From Toxotes chatareus (lineage: Eukaryota; Chordata; Actinopteri; Toxotidae), in NCBI GenBank assembly GCA_016801885.1, contig CM028898.1, positions 7,212,177-7,276,176 on the forward strand: a stretch of DNA of 64,000 bases, written 5' to 3'. A program made the translations under genes and the position numbers. The notes under the pieces are model-generated. The model was not told the DNA's origin. It worked only from the letters and a program-made list of their open reading frames with translations, and did not search any database. Shown one piece after another: positions 26,801 through 38,301 of this stretch; the first letter of the stretch is position 1; the number at the start of each line of letters is the position of its first letter.

Positions 26801-28809
26801 AGCACTTCTTCCACCTTTTTTTAAAAAAAAAACGACAATAGATGGTTTCTTTCTACTACTCATTGAGGATTTGTGATTTCATTCAAATTACTTTTCCTTT
26901 GCTCCTGAAGAATTTTGTCTGCGAGCACCAAAAGCCTGCACTCTCACATGAAACCCATGTGCTGTGTGTATGTATTCTCTATCACTAAAGATCCCCAGCA
27001 ATAGTTGAGGGAAGTATGTATTTCGTTATGTTACTGCTTGCAGACATATCAAAAGTACAACTGCACATAGAGCCTGCATCCAAAAATTTTTTTTGAAACT
27101 GCATCTTCCAGCACATTTTGGCCTGGGGAGACAGCACAAGTGGTGGCCCAGGTGTTTGTATGCCAAGTGTAAAATGCCTTGAGCTGTTCCCACAGTGAGG
27201 CTGCATTAAAGCCTGTAAACATGCTTACACACACACAGACACGCACGCACGCACACACACGCACCGGCGACCAAACAAGTCTTAATCCACACATGCAGCC
27301 TGGCGTCAGGCCTAAAAATAACCCTGCAGCTCCCACAGGTTCAGCTCCTCTCATTACTTTACAAGGGAAAACTGTCGTATCCAAGACAACCATGAGCAGC
27401 TCTTTGCCGTTTTCCCCGGCGCTTTGCCATGGCAACAAGGAAAATGCGTAAAATAATAATAAGTTAGAGCTAAAATTGGATCTATTAGAAGGTTTGAGCT
27501 ACGCTTCCATACAGAGTAGCTCTTTATCAGAGGAAATTATTTTCTACCAGCAACATGTAGCATTCACGCAACAGACAGGGGATCAAGCCAAAACTAATGA
27601 TTTAACTGCACTTTCAGAATGACGGTCTATGACGACACATGAACAGCTGAACCTGATCACACTGTTTCTGCAGCTCTAAAAATCCCGAACAACAATGTCA
27701 CCAGACCTGAAGAAAAGAAAGTGTGCAGATATAAGGCGGTTTATTTAAGAAAATTAAGAGTTTCCTCAGAGAAAAATGCAATCCTGTCAGAGTTTATACT
27801 ATTCTTACAAAGATACTGGAATGTCACTTAAGAGGCTTCATGGAAACTATCATAAGAGCTTCTTTTGATTATCTGCCCTCAAGTATCTTGAAGAAAGTAC
27901 TAGTATGTTTATGCTTCCCCGTTGTCTATGTTCTAGACTAAACTCTTTCTCAAAAGATATTAAAGCAATTCATTCAATCTTGCCTTCTGGGGCTCACATC
28001 ATCTTCCAAGTCACTACAAATCCAAACACGGTGTTGAGGTCTTTTGAAGGAGAGCATAAATTCAAAAGCAGTTTAAAGCAGTCAGCGCAGCATGGTTGAA
28101 TGATTTCAAAAATCAAGGTTACGTTACGTTATGTGCATATTAATACACAAAATGTGCTACACCATGGCAGCAAGAGGAAACGGCATGGAAAAGAACACTC
28201 GATTAGTTTTTTCGTGGATACAGATATTAACTTCATCTTAGCGTGCCTCAAAAAATCTAATCATAAATGATTAACCTTCAGCAAACAGCTTTGGGACTCA
28301 TTAGCCACCTCAGCCACATGAACTACTCAGAGGTTCTCAAACAGTAAGAAATCTAGGGTCAAGTTCATTATCTCCTGTGTAATTATTATGTTTTTTTTTC
28401 TGTATTCTACATAACTAAAGACCAGCCAGTTTTCTTCCACCATCAACAGATACATTGAAAACAAGACATGTAATACATCCTGATGATGTTGCTGTTGAGT
28501 CTTCCTTTTCCTCAGTCCTGTACACGTTGTAATTGGTGTAATTAGAATTAAATGTCATGTACATACCACTGAGAGGCTAAAGGACTCAGGCAAAGTGCTG
28601 AGAGCCACCTAGGGGGAGCATTTACAATCACCACCCTGCCTGGATTTCATTAAAGGTCCCCACTCCTTCCATTTTATTTATTTATTTATTTGTTTGTTTA
28701 TTTTGAGAAAGCAGCCATGATGGAATAAACAAAATGAACGTCACTATTTCAATGTCAAATCTCTCTTGACAGAAACTCTGGGGATTATAGCACAAATATT
28801 ACAGGGAGA

Positions 28810-29160
28810 ATCTGCACTTTAAGTGATGAGCTAAGTGCTAACATGATCATAATGAAAACATTAACATGCTGAGGTATAGTAGCTAATGTTACCATGTTCA
28901 GCATCTTAGTTTATCATGTTAACGTGCTAACACTTGTTAATTTGCTTTAAAAACACTACAACAGTACAGCTGAGGCTGATGGGCATGTCTTCAGTTTTGC
29001 AGATTTTAACTTGATGATACTGCGAAGAAGCCATTAGGATTCATTCTGAGTTGGCGATGAATGTCTGTATCAAATTTCATAGCAATCCATTTTTTGTCAA
29101 GATATTTCAGTCTGGACTGACTGAAACTGCCACCCCTGGAGCCACATCGCTAGGCTACAA
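28810..29160. repeat. interspersed teleost repeat, copy 3 (longest)
   Basis: Longest copy. It begins with repeated 'gctaacatg/ttaacatgctga' phrases and ends with 'atgtctgtatcaaatttcat', 'caatccat' and 'gatatttcagtctggactga'. The order of phrases agrees with copies 1 and 2. Confidence 0.55.
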
Positions 29161-30951
29161 ATATATTGTTTCCCTATTAAAAAGAAAATCCATATATATG
29201 AACGCAGTGGAGAAAATGAAATTATGCAGTCGTCACTTCAATGGCACAGCCTCTGTATGTGGAGATCTGTGCCGACGGGGGTGAGGTGGCAGGTGTGAGA
29301 GTAAATGAGCAGGTCATTTTTATGAATGACACCACAGAGGTTGGGGAAAAGATGCTGAGGCTGAGTGAACCGCTGCTGATTAATCTCCCTGTGGAATCGA
29401 GTGTGGACGGGCTCTATGTCTAGAACCTTTCTCTCTGCCAGCTACAGCTGATTACAATTACTGTTTGATGCAGTAATTAATCACTCAGTCCATCAAAGCA
29501 GTAAAACTGAACAGTGCCATGGTCCGGCAGCCACTGAAGGTGTTCTTATGAAGGGTATTCTGTATGAGACATCAAATAAGCAGGATGTCCTCTGACTTAT
29601 TCTGTATAATGAGATGTGGGCAAGGATCAGGGTCACAAAGCAAAAGCTCTTTGAATTTTTCTGAAAGTGTGACCAATATTAAAGGATTTGTATTAATTTA
29701 ACGTCATGTATGCATTATTCTGATGCTCAGACAAGTCATGGTTACACCGTCTGCACCACCATGCTGCCATTTTTTTTTCTGATTTGATCCAATTTCATGT
29801 CTCTTACCAAACATATTCAAACGATCCTAAGAGAATTCAGAGTGAAGGACACATCACATATTATTCAAAGTCTAAGGAGCCTGACTTCGGGCACAGTTCT
29901 TAAATCGTTAAAGAAGTGCTTAGACGATGTTTCTGTCAACGTCAAACCAGACCTGCTGATCTTTCAGCCAATCCCCAAAGTTGTCAAAAGCACGGAAATT
30001 TATGGTAAACCTCCCACTTCCAAAACAGAAACTGATAAGAAGGCTTAAGTTACTTTAATCCTAGTCAAAAACTCTTTGAAAATGAGACCTATCTGAATGT
30101 GGTTTGATATGAAAATCCAGCAGAGGGATTTTCATTCTAAGTAACTATAAATTATGCATCTTTTAGAGAGACTGTACTGAATGCCTATCGTGACAAGAGC
30201 TTTGATTTCAAAAGATTGTTCCAAAATAACAATATCATTATCTGCACTAAATCGGTTCCTTTGTGTAACAGATGGTATACAGACCAGTCTGTGTAGACGT
30301 GTATAGACAAAATAAACTCTTTATATAGTACAGAGTCTGTGACAATGTTTAAGAAACATTTTTATTTATGGTTTTGTTATTATTCCTGGCTGCTCTTTTG
30401 TCTAGGGCACAACTTTAAAAAAAGTCTTTCTTCTCTTTCCTAGTACGATTGGACAAGTAAGATTTTTAAAGTTGAAATAGCTAAGGTCTGATGCTGTAAG
30501 TTATTAAGTAAAATCAAATGTGAACCAAACTTGTGTTTTCATAATGGCCCTAAAATATTCCCATACCCCTCCCTGCCTAAGTAGTCACAACTGGATAGTA
30601 CATCTCAGCTATCACTGAAAATACAATAACTTCTCTCTCACTGGCAGAGAGATATTTCCTTCACAGTGATAAAATGTCCTCACACTGCGACAGTTAAACA
30701 TAAGGCAAAACAAAAAACAAAACAAAACAAAACACCATAGACATTTGAGCAAAACTGTTAAGTACAAGTACAAGAATCCTCTTGTTTTGGTGAGTGCGAC
30801 TTTAGCCATTTCTAACATAAAAGATATAGCAGAAAATGAAAATCATATGAAATGGATTTCCAATTAATTACAATATCAACACAAAACCAAAGCTTTTCAT
30901 ATTTCCGTCATTTAGGCGCAAATGTCAGGGAACAATACTTTAGACTATTGT

Positions 30952-30953
<2 letters not shown>

Positions 30954-30996
<43 letters not shown>

Positions 30997-31031
30997 ACTC
31001 ACTCACACACACACACACACACACACACACA
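30954..31031. repeat. compound CT / ACTC / CA microsatellite
   Basis: About 40 bp of CT repeats followed by CACT and CA repeats. A poly(A) run of 30 bases follows at 31129-31158. Confidence 0.95.
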
Positions 31032-31127
31032 TAAAGAGAGAGATGTACTCTTATTAATACGCTCATCCTAACTACATTTCAGACACCTGCCCGTCTGCTG
31101 GTCCGCATGTGCTAAAACATCTGGGCA

Positions 31128-31159
<32 letters not shown>

Positions 31160-31675
31160 GTGGGCATGCGCAGTGGCAATGAACAGGTGAATGACGTCCA
31201 TCCACTCTTTGTTATCAACATTATTCTTGGATTTTATTTCCCACACTCAGACTGCCCACAGACTGTGATCATTCTAAGTCAGGCTGCCATAGATATCGTA
31301 GCTATGTTTCACCTGTAACCGCTGTACAGGTGCGAATAGCCTGGGGTCAATTAGGTTAGTTAAAAAACAAAATACGTGGCTAATGATTGAGGCACAAATG
31401 ATTACGTAGCGCTCTCGTGCCTGAATGTGCGTACGCCTCGATGAAATGGTGCACGAGGTTTAAAACTGAGTGGAAATGAACGTCTATTTAAAGGTAATAA
31501 GACTTCATCTCTTCAGGAGCTCTTACTCACTCAGGAGGCATGAAATAACTGACTGCGTGTAGCCTATCAGTAGCCACCTGGCGAGCGGGGAAGGTGGACT
31601 ACGTCTCTGGAAATGCTTTACTTGAAAACGGTATAAACGTTATCCACGTTTCCTCCATGAAAAAAAACCGCTCAC

Positions 31676-31800
31676 CTGAGATTCTGCAAGACGAGAGGTC
31701 TGAGATGTCTCTGCCGGTCGGCTCGCAGTTGTTGAAGCACGGCAGGTCTTGTTTAATCTATGCAGTCACTTTCACAACACCGAAGCCAACGGCAACCCAC
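31676..31800 (-). other. candidate mpp2 non-coding first exon / promoter region
   Basis: On the minus strand a GC-richer stretch ends in CAGAATCTCAG followed by donor GTGAGCGG at 31675. It has no long frame. CpG-containing DNA from about 31,370 to 32,000 contrasts with the AT-rich intron to the left. The mpp2 exon at 23852 needs an upstream non-coding exon, and this is the best candidate before the pyy gene. The 5' limit is a guess. Transcript data would decide. Confidence 0.4.
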
Positions 31801-32390
31801 ACAAACTGCTATCTTTAACCTAAAACGGCTCGCGTGCTCTCACAAATAGCTCCATTGATTAAAAGCCTATTGGCTGTTCTGCACGCGATGATCCGCTTTC
31901 CCCAAAGGATGCCCAGCAGGGTTTGGTGATAACAATAAATAAACGCGTCTTTTCGTGTGGTAACCCCTGTGTGAAGTTGAAGCCCGTCCGCTGCCGTCGA
32001 TGTGAACCCATACAACACCAGCAATAGGATGGACCAACTTGCAAACGCAGGTTTCCTAATGATACAGTGCCATCTAGTGGCAATAAGAGCAGGCACAGTT
32101 TGTAAAAACAGAACAGCAGAGCATGTCTGTTTAATACTTTAATTCCATTCAAGTCTTCATTGTAAAGTAATTGATTTTGTTACAAATTATTTACATTTTT
32201 GGCCAACGAACAAATAGATATACGGAGAGGAGCAGACAAACAGAGAGAGAGAGAGAAAGAGATTTGCATGCACGTTAAATAATTAAACATGTAGAGCCAC
32301 AAAGTCCAGTGCAGGTTGTCTCTTGAGAATCTCAGTGTTTTTGACCGTCGGTTAATCAAAGGATCAGGGAAGGGTTAACACTGGAGTCTT

Positions 32391-33074
32391 TTACCACTGA
32401 TCGCTGTAGTCCGAGCTGTAACATTAAAACAAATGAATTAATTCATTAAAAAAAGACTCAACTGTCAGAACATGTGGCTGTGACATTACAATGCTGGCAC
32501 GGCCAATAGCCTTTTGTAAACCCAAGGTGAGATAAGATGCTCATCAATATTCACTTGAAGATTAAAGAATATTAACATGGAGCTAAAAAAAAAAAAAAAA
32601 AAAAAAAAACCACTACACATCCCACTGCAGTAAGGAATACAGCAATAAAGCAGTTTGATAATATGCTGGTCCAACAGGACTGTGTCTTAAAGATTTTAAA
32701 TAAGGCTGAGGGCAGCCAGAGGTATAGACTGCTGCTATGCTACTGTAGATGGCAGTTATAATGTGTTATCTGAAACTCAAACAGTTTGCTAATGGGAGAT
32801 GAAATATTGGGCCATTTTATGCAGGTCTTGTCTCATTAAATTGCACGTTCTTCTTCCTTAATTAATGATGACAAACAGATTACTGTCACATTTAATATCA
32901 TAATTTAGGACACAGTGTTTTTGCTGATCAGACCCCCTCCCCTTCCCATCCTGGTAACGGAGCTTTTCTTGACTATAGTGGTGTTTCCCTCACCGTGGTT
33001 CAGTATCTTGGCTTGAATCAGCCCCAAACAGCAGCCACGCCACCGCCTGCTCGGGGGTCGACCTCTTCCCATAC
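32391..33074 (-). CDS. pyy: peptide YY / peptide Y prohormone, exons 3 and 4 (3' part only)
   Basis: Exon 3 is 33074-32994: 81 nt, the usual exon-3 size in this family, with acceptor TTTCTCCAG and donor GTGAGG. It starts G-TAT-GGG-AAG-AGG, the C-terminal Tyr, amidation Gly and Lys-Arg cleavage site, followed by STPEQAVAWLLFGADSSQ. Exon 4 is 32415-32391, acceptor TGTTACAG, finishing SDYSDQW and TAA. Frames join in phase 2. The product is a gut/brain peptide hormone precursor of the NPY family. The STPEQAVAWLL flanking peptide suggests the fish peptide Y (pyyb) branch. The exon with signal peptide and mature residues 1-35 is not found upstream, where a Polinton lies instead. These exons show no stop or frameshift, so loss, if real, is recent, or exon 2 lies outside the assembled order. 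Confidence 0.85.
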
Positions 33075-33790
33075 CTGGAGAAAGCCAAACACCAGCATGT
33101 AATGACTGCAACTCAACATTAATGGGAGATTCTCATTCATGTGAAGCTGTACACCAGCAGTCACTCAGTCAGCATTTCACCGGGTGCTCTGATGTGACCC
33201 TGCCAGCCTTGTTATTAATTTCAGGACATCTTTGTTCCAAGACTCATCCAGCTGTGAACAAGGCAAGTTAGGCTGCATACGCCCCGTTGAGCTTTTATCA
33301 GCACCACATCTCTGCTCGATCTCTGCGGTCCAATCAAAAAAAAAAAAAAATCAGCTGTGCAATTATCTGAGAGAAAAGGAAAATTTTCAAGTTCACTGCC
33401 CAGTGTCCAGTGAGGCAGCCACAAACAAGCTCCTCCGACTTCAATGCAAAATCAATGCCTGGCCACTGAGGAGTAAACCTTCCTTTTGTTTGAAGATGTG
33501 AGGGGCTGCACCCTGTGGCACACAGTCCTTTGAGTCTAATGACAGATCCAAGCCTCTTTAATTACAGAGCAGGAGGGTTAATGATGAGACTATACTCAGC
33601 TGCCATCACAGGAAAGCTGCACACCCACCAGTTTCTCTAGATGGAACAAAAGAAATGTATGTGCCGCACTGGGGGGATGGTGTATTTGATGCAGTTACCT
33701 TGTCAAAACAGTTGTCGTAGCCATATTGTAGTTACAACCCATAAGAAAACACTGAAAACTTAAATATGAAGAAATTTCATTACAGGTTGA

Positions 33791-33795
33791 CAATA

Positions 33796-33841
<46 letters not shown>
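33791..33841. repeat. (AAT)n microsatellite
   Basis: About 15 AAT units, lying 127 bp to the left of the Polinton terminal repeat. Confidence 0.95.
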
Positions 33842-33967
33842 TGCATTACATTTCAAAATCTGAGAGGTGTAGAAAACCTACAACCATGTATATATTAAAT
33901 ACTGTGTTATGATCCAATCTTGATTCACCTGCTATGAGTTCAGGCTGTCTGGTGTTCTCATATGTCT

Positions 33968-34167
33968 AAGAGAGAATAGAGTACACCTTCTTCTGTCAAG
34001 ATAATTTATGACCCCCAGCCCTCTGACCCCCCCAAGTTGACCGCCAGTTGACCCCCTCCTTCCCGCCACAGGACCCACGTGACCCCTCCCCCCCAGTATG
34101 ACGTCACACACCCCCTCCCTTGGTCCACGCCCCTGGGAAAACCCCTCATCATCCCTCCCTCCTCCAG
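33968..34167. repeat. Polinton left terminal inverted repeat
   Basis: Complementary to 49677-49870 with small indels and substitutions. It reads AAGAGAGAATAGAGTACACC at the outer end and 'cctcatcatccctccct' at the inner end. It carries a palindromic CRE/ATF site TGACGTCA (34099-34106), an E-box CACGTG (34076-34081) and a CCACGCCC box. Confidence 0.93.
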
Positions 34168-34198
34168 CCATTTTCCATAGGAGATATAGTAGCTGAAA

Positions 34199-35050
34199 AC
34201 GAATATAAAGGTTCTGAAAACACAAAGTTTCCAAGTTGCAAAAGAGGCAGCACAGTATAGCAGTCATCATGTCGGGAAAAATGAGGTGTGACAACGATCG
34301 CAAAGCGGTTTTCTGAGCCAAGGGAAATGAAGAAGACTGTGAGTTTTTATGACGAAAGACCAGACAGGAGCCCCGCAAGACAGACAACGAAGAAACCATG
34401 ATGGAAGACGCCGCCAGTGAGCCTCAGCAAAAGACGCCTCGATCTAACCAGATCGCTGATTAGCGAGACTCCATCAATGTTCACGAAAGAGTCGCCTCGA
34501 GGCCGAATACCCCCAAGAGAACAACGGTGTATCTGCGACGACTGCAGACGCCATCCTCCGTGGCTCTGAAAGAAGAATGGTCTTTACAGCCCCACGGACT
34601 GTGTGGATGGTGGGGTTATGCGCTCAAGCACGAAACAGGGGAGCTGTGGCTGTATCAGCGGGTCAGGATGAAGCCTTGGGAACTCTGTCCACCATAGCTA
34701 CGCTGACTTCTGTCGATTGGGGTGTGCTGAAACACTTGCTAATGTATCGACGCTGTCGCAAAGGTCCCCGAGCCGTTAGAGGTCATCGAGTGTGATTGCC
34801 CAACACCAGAGAGCTGTGGGAGCTTGCAGCCTCTCCCCACCGGCGCGGAGCTGGCACGAAAAAAGATCACTTTCAGCGCCGTATGGCTGTCCAAAACTAC
34901 GGTTCTGCGGTCGATGGTTCCTCCGGTCAGCCTCATGGACGTCCGAGGATCCGGGCAGTAAGGAGTTCCTTGTTTTGGAGTGTTTCAATTCAGACTGCGG
35001 CGTATTCCGTACATTATTAGCCCTGCTGCTTTCGTGTCTGGCATGAAACG
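34199..35050 (+). pseudogene. leftmost Polinton gene, unknown function, broken
   Basis: A TATAAA box at 34204-34209, just inside the left terminal repeat, precedes an ATG at 34269 (MSGKMRCDNDRKAVF, then a stop). Open pieces continue in more than one frame to about 35050, including an acidic segment from 34399 (MMEDAASEP) and a Trp-rich segment near 34600 (GLCGWWGYALKHETGELWLY). At least five stops or frame changes interrupt it. It may be one gene, two, or a spliced gene. No family was recognised. Its position suggests an early gene. Confidence 0.5.
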
Positions 35051-35192
35051 ATGAGCGAAGCGGAAGGAAATATCAACACTCTTTTCCGTAATTGTCGCAA
35101 CTGGAGGGAGGCTTTAGTGGTGAAAAAGCCTTGACCTTCTAGACTCTTCCACCCCCCTCTGCAGCATCCTCCTAGACCACGCCCCAAAGCAC

Positions 35193-36135
35193 TATAAAAG
35201 AGACTTGGAAAGTGAAGAAAAGATATGTTCGGTGACGAGATGGAACACGACGAGGCTTGCTGTTCAAAAGGGGGCTCTCATGCGCAGCGGTCTGCTCCAC
35301 TTGCGGCGGTTCGGCAGCATCGAGGTCGCCAAGCTTCACGCCGCACTACAGTCCTCAGACATGGAAGAGACCCAGGTTCCGCCACACCGCCGCCTCACCG
35401 CCCCATCCCCAGCCTCCGCTACTCAGGGTATGTCTCCACAGCAGCCCTCACCACCACCTTCATCACCCGCCTCCAGTATCTCAGATGCAGAGATTGTCTC
35501 AGACGGGAGGACGCCGAGCAGTCCCCTAGCTCCGCCGCCTCAGATGCGGAGGACGCCGAGCACTCCCCAGCTCCGTCGCCTCAGACGCTGGAGGACGCCG
35601 AGCAGTCCCCTAGCTCCGCCGCCTCAGACGCTGGAGGACTCCCGATCCCTGCCTCCCAGCCTCCTTCAACTTTATCAGAAAACGCAGTTGGTGGAGAAGT
35701 CGACGAAGTCGACGGCTGGATCTCATCGGCGCCATCGAGGCTGTAAAATCCGCTTGTACCATCTGCTCAACCTGACTGTTCACAAGTTCCTCCGTGACAA
35801 CTGCTACGGCTGTCTGGTCAACCATCCTAGCCAGACCCAACACATGTGTCTGGAAGTACTTGAAGAAGGTTTTTACCAGACCAACTACTATGGGCTGATG
35901 AGGCGACTTTTGTACTCCCAGATTGATTCCTTCCATTCAACGCCTACTGACCTTGCGCAACATCCGAAGTCGAGAGACGAGAGAGTCAGATGCGTGACAG
36001 AAACCCTTTACACACGAACTGAAATCGGTCAGGAAAATCGACGAGAGCATCAGCGAGATGTACGATGACTTGATCGGAGAGGATGTGGTGAAAATCGGAC
36101 AACTCGAGCAGTCAGCGAAAGTGCTGGAACGATAA
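35193..36135 (+). pseudogene. Polinton gene with acidic Ser/Pro repeats and a Cys-His cluster, frame-shifted
   Basis: TATAAAAG at 35193-35200 marks the promoter. Likely starts are at 35280 (MRSGLLHLRRFG) or 35361 (MEETQ). The N-terminal half is Pro/Ser-rich, with three tandem acidic units around EDAEQSPSSAASDA at 35508-35640 that lie in another frame from the flanks. The C-terminal half has a compact Cys-His cluster, CYGCLVNHPSQTQHMC, followed by a helical region. A further frame change near 36000 leads to a stop at about 36135. The Cys-His pattern suggests metal binding. I do not know a function for it. Confidence 0.6.
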
Positions 36136-36160
36136 GTAAGTCCTTTTGTGAAAATAACAA

Positions 36161-36600
36161 AATGGGTCATCAGTGGGCAAAATGTGTGAGGGCTGTGGAA
36201 GACCCATCTGCCATTTCTCAGTTAATTCATCTTTTGGATCAAGTTATTCAAAACAAAATCTCAAGGCTGAGAGACTCTACAGTAGCTGAAATCGCATCGA
36301 ATGGAAAAACATTCTGGACAAAGTTCGCTCCTGCTCTGTCGACACCCCTTGGCAGACGCTTGTACACGATGCTGTGTGCATCAACCCAGGTAGTTTGTCA
36401 GAGACCTTGGAAAAATTGTGAAAGAATGGACTAGAGACTCTTTTTTTCGTATCAGTCCCGGTCATGTGTTCAGTCTGTATGCTTTGTTTGTGGATGCTGC
36501 CAGTTACTGTCTGCAAAACAACTTGCTCTCTGTCTATCACCGCTGAACTGGTGAAATTACACTACATCGCTTACACTCACTGGATCCTCCGTGCTAAGCT
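36161..36600 (+). pseudogene. small Polinton accessory ORF, possible Bcl-2-like protein, broken
   Basis: ATG at 36162 opens a helical protein (LLDQVIQNKISRLRDSTV, then NGKTFWTKFAPAL). A frame change near 36310 and a stop at about 36544 interrupt it. A later segment, SPGHVFSLYALFVDAASYC, has the spacing of a BH1-type helix, and a Trp-containing segment further on could be BH2-like. This likeness is weak and by eye. A structure-based profile search would decide. No function is assigned. Confidence 0.35.
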
Positions 36601-36639
36601 TGGCTTTAAAAATTTTAAAAAGTTAGATGGGCATGCTTT

Positions 36640-37040
36640 TTGATATTTTTCTTCAAACATTGTATATAGCCGCTTTTTTTTTCAAACATTGTATTTTACC
36701 TATTTTCTTCAAACATTGTATTTTTAGCTATTTTTTGCTCAAACATTGTATATATAGCCGCTTTTTTCTTCAAACATTGTTTTTTACCTATTTTTCTTCA
36801 AACATTGTATTTAGCTATTTTGCTCAAACATTGTATTATGTTATGTTCTTTAAACATTGTATTTAGCTATTTTGCTCAAACATTGTATTTAGCTATGTTC
36901 TTCATACATTGTATTATGTTATGTTCTTTAAACATTGTATTTAGCTATTTTGCTCAAACATTGTATTTAGCTATGTTCTTCATACATTGTATTATGTTAT
37001 GTTCTTTAAACATTGTATTTAGCTATTTTTTTTTGTATTG
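36640..37040. repeat. AT-rich minisatellite inside the Polinton
   Basis: About 14 tandem copies of a 26-28 bp unit built around AAACATTGTATTTAGCTATT. In the right part, three units form a 78-bp higher-order repeat occurring twice nearly exactly (36851-36928 and 36929-37006). It lies between the early-type genes and integrase. Confidence 0.9.
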
Positions 37041-37152
37041 TTGTTGAAACATGTATGCGCCTAAAAAAAAAAAAAAGAAAGAAAACAATAAAAAGCACTC
37101 TAGTCTCATTGTTGCTTCATTTCAGCGTTAGAAACTACTGAAGAAGGGAGGG

Positions 37153-38229
37153 ATGGGTGAGAGCGCAGTGATGAAAAGAGTGTATTACAACCCTGCTCAT
37201 CCGGCAGCTTTGAGGAGTAGATCGATTCAAGAGAGCCGCGCAAGATGAAACGGAGAGAAAGTCAAGACCGAAAACGCCAGAGAGTTTTTATCCGAGCAAG
37301 ACGCTTACACTCTGCACAAACCCTCCAGAATACATTTTCCCAGAAACCGAGTGTTTGTCCCCGCCTTTAAACCAATTTCAGGCTGATCTTTGTGACATGC
37401 AGGCTCTGTCCGAACATAACGACGGGTACAAGTATTTATTAACGGTCATCGATGTATTTTCCAAAAGGCCTATGTCCGGCGCAAGAAGAAAAAGACGGCC
37501 GATGCAGTAACGCCGGCCTTTGAATCTATTTTCCAAGACAGCAAAACACCGGAAAAGCTGCAAACAGACGCTGGTAAAGAATTTTTCAACCAAAAGTTTG
37601 AAGCCCTGATGAAGAAGTACGGTATAGTACATTTTGCTACAGCCAGTGACCTGAAGGCCTCGGTGATTGAAAGATTTAACCGTGACGCTGAAAACTAGAA
37701 TGTGGAGATATTTTACGGCCAACAATACTCATCGATACCTCGACGCCTTACAACATTTGGTCGACAGCTACAACAACAGCTTCCACAGCAGTATTAAAAT
37801 GACTCCTGCAGGTGACCTCGGAGAACGCCTCTCAAGTGTTTCAAAATTTGTACGGCACGCTTCCTCTCGACACAGAGAGGCGCCAAAGATGAAGTTTAAG
37901 AAGGGGAACTGGTCAGAATATCCAAACTACGAGGGGTGTTTGATAAAAAATACGAACAAAGTTTCACAGACGGTGTTTACGGTGTCAGACCGCCACCTCG
38001 CACTTCCTCCGCATACAGGCTCAAAGATTATGATGGTGAACCTATCCAGGGATCGCTTTTACGAAGCAGAGTTGCAGAAAGTAAAATGGCTAAAGACAGA
38101 ACGTACAGAGTGGAAGAAATTTTGAAAAGGCGCATCATTAGGGGTGTAAAACAGGTTTTAGTACGCTGGAAAAACTGGCCTGAGAAATTCAACAGTTGGG
38201 TCAAAGCCTCGGATCTGAAAGACATTTAA
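37153..38229 (+). pseudogene. Polinton integrase (DDE, with C-terminal chromodomain), frame-shifted
   Basis: A retroviral-type integrase that inserts the element. The N-terminal VYYNPAHPAAL motif is typical of Polinton integrases. The DDE core is visible as ADLCDM (37383), LQTDAGKEFFN (37558) and VIERFN (37662). The C-terminal chromodomain (VEEILKRRIIRGVKQVLVRW, then WPEKFNSWV) ends at the stop 38229. Breaks: a TGA near 37243, a frame change near 37345, another after ERFNR near 37685, and a further one near 37840-37940. The catalytic acidic residues are still present. Confidence 0.92.
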
Positions 38230-38301
38230 ATCTGTGTGCCTCATGATCGCTGCTTTCATTATTCGCTCCTCTAGTCACTGCCGCCGCCGCCGCCAGCTAG
38301 T

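Larger units (their letters stand above)
23853..31675 (-). other. mpp2 5' intron
   Basis: AT-rich intron with an interspersed repeat copy at 28810-29160, a CT/CA array at 30954-31031 and poly(A) at 31129-31158. No coding exon was recognised on either strand. Confidence 0.7.

Noticed and set aside
29797..30048. 83-codon plus-strand open frame
   Set aside because: No splice context, no homologous motif and ordinary AT-rich composition; probably chance.
33955..33967. Target-site duplication at the element ends
   Set aside because: No 6-bp sequence left of 33,968 recurs right of 49,870 under any nearby choice of boundary.
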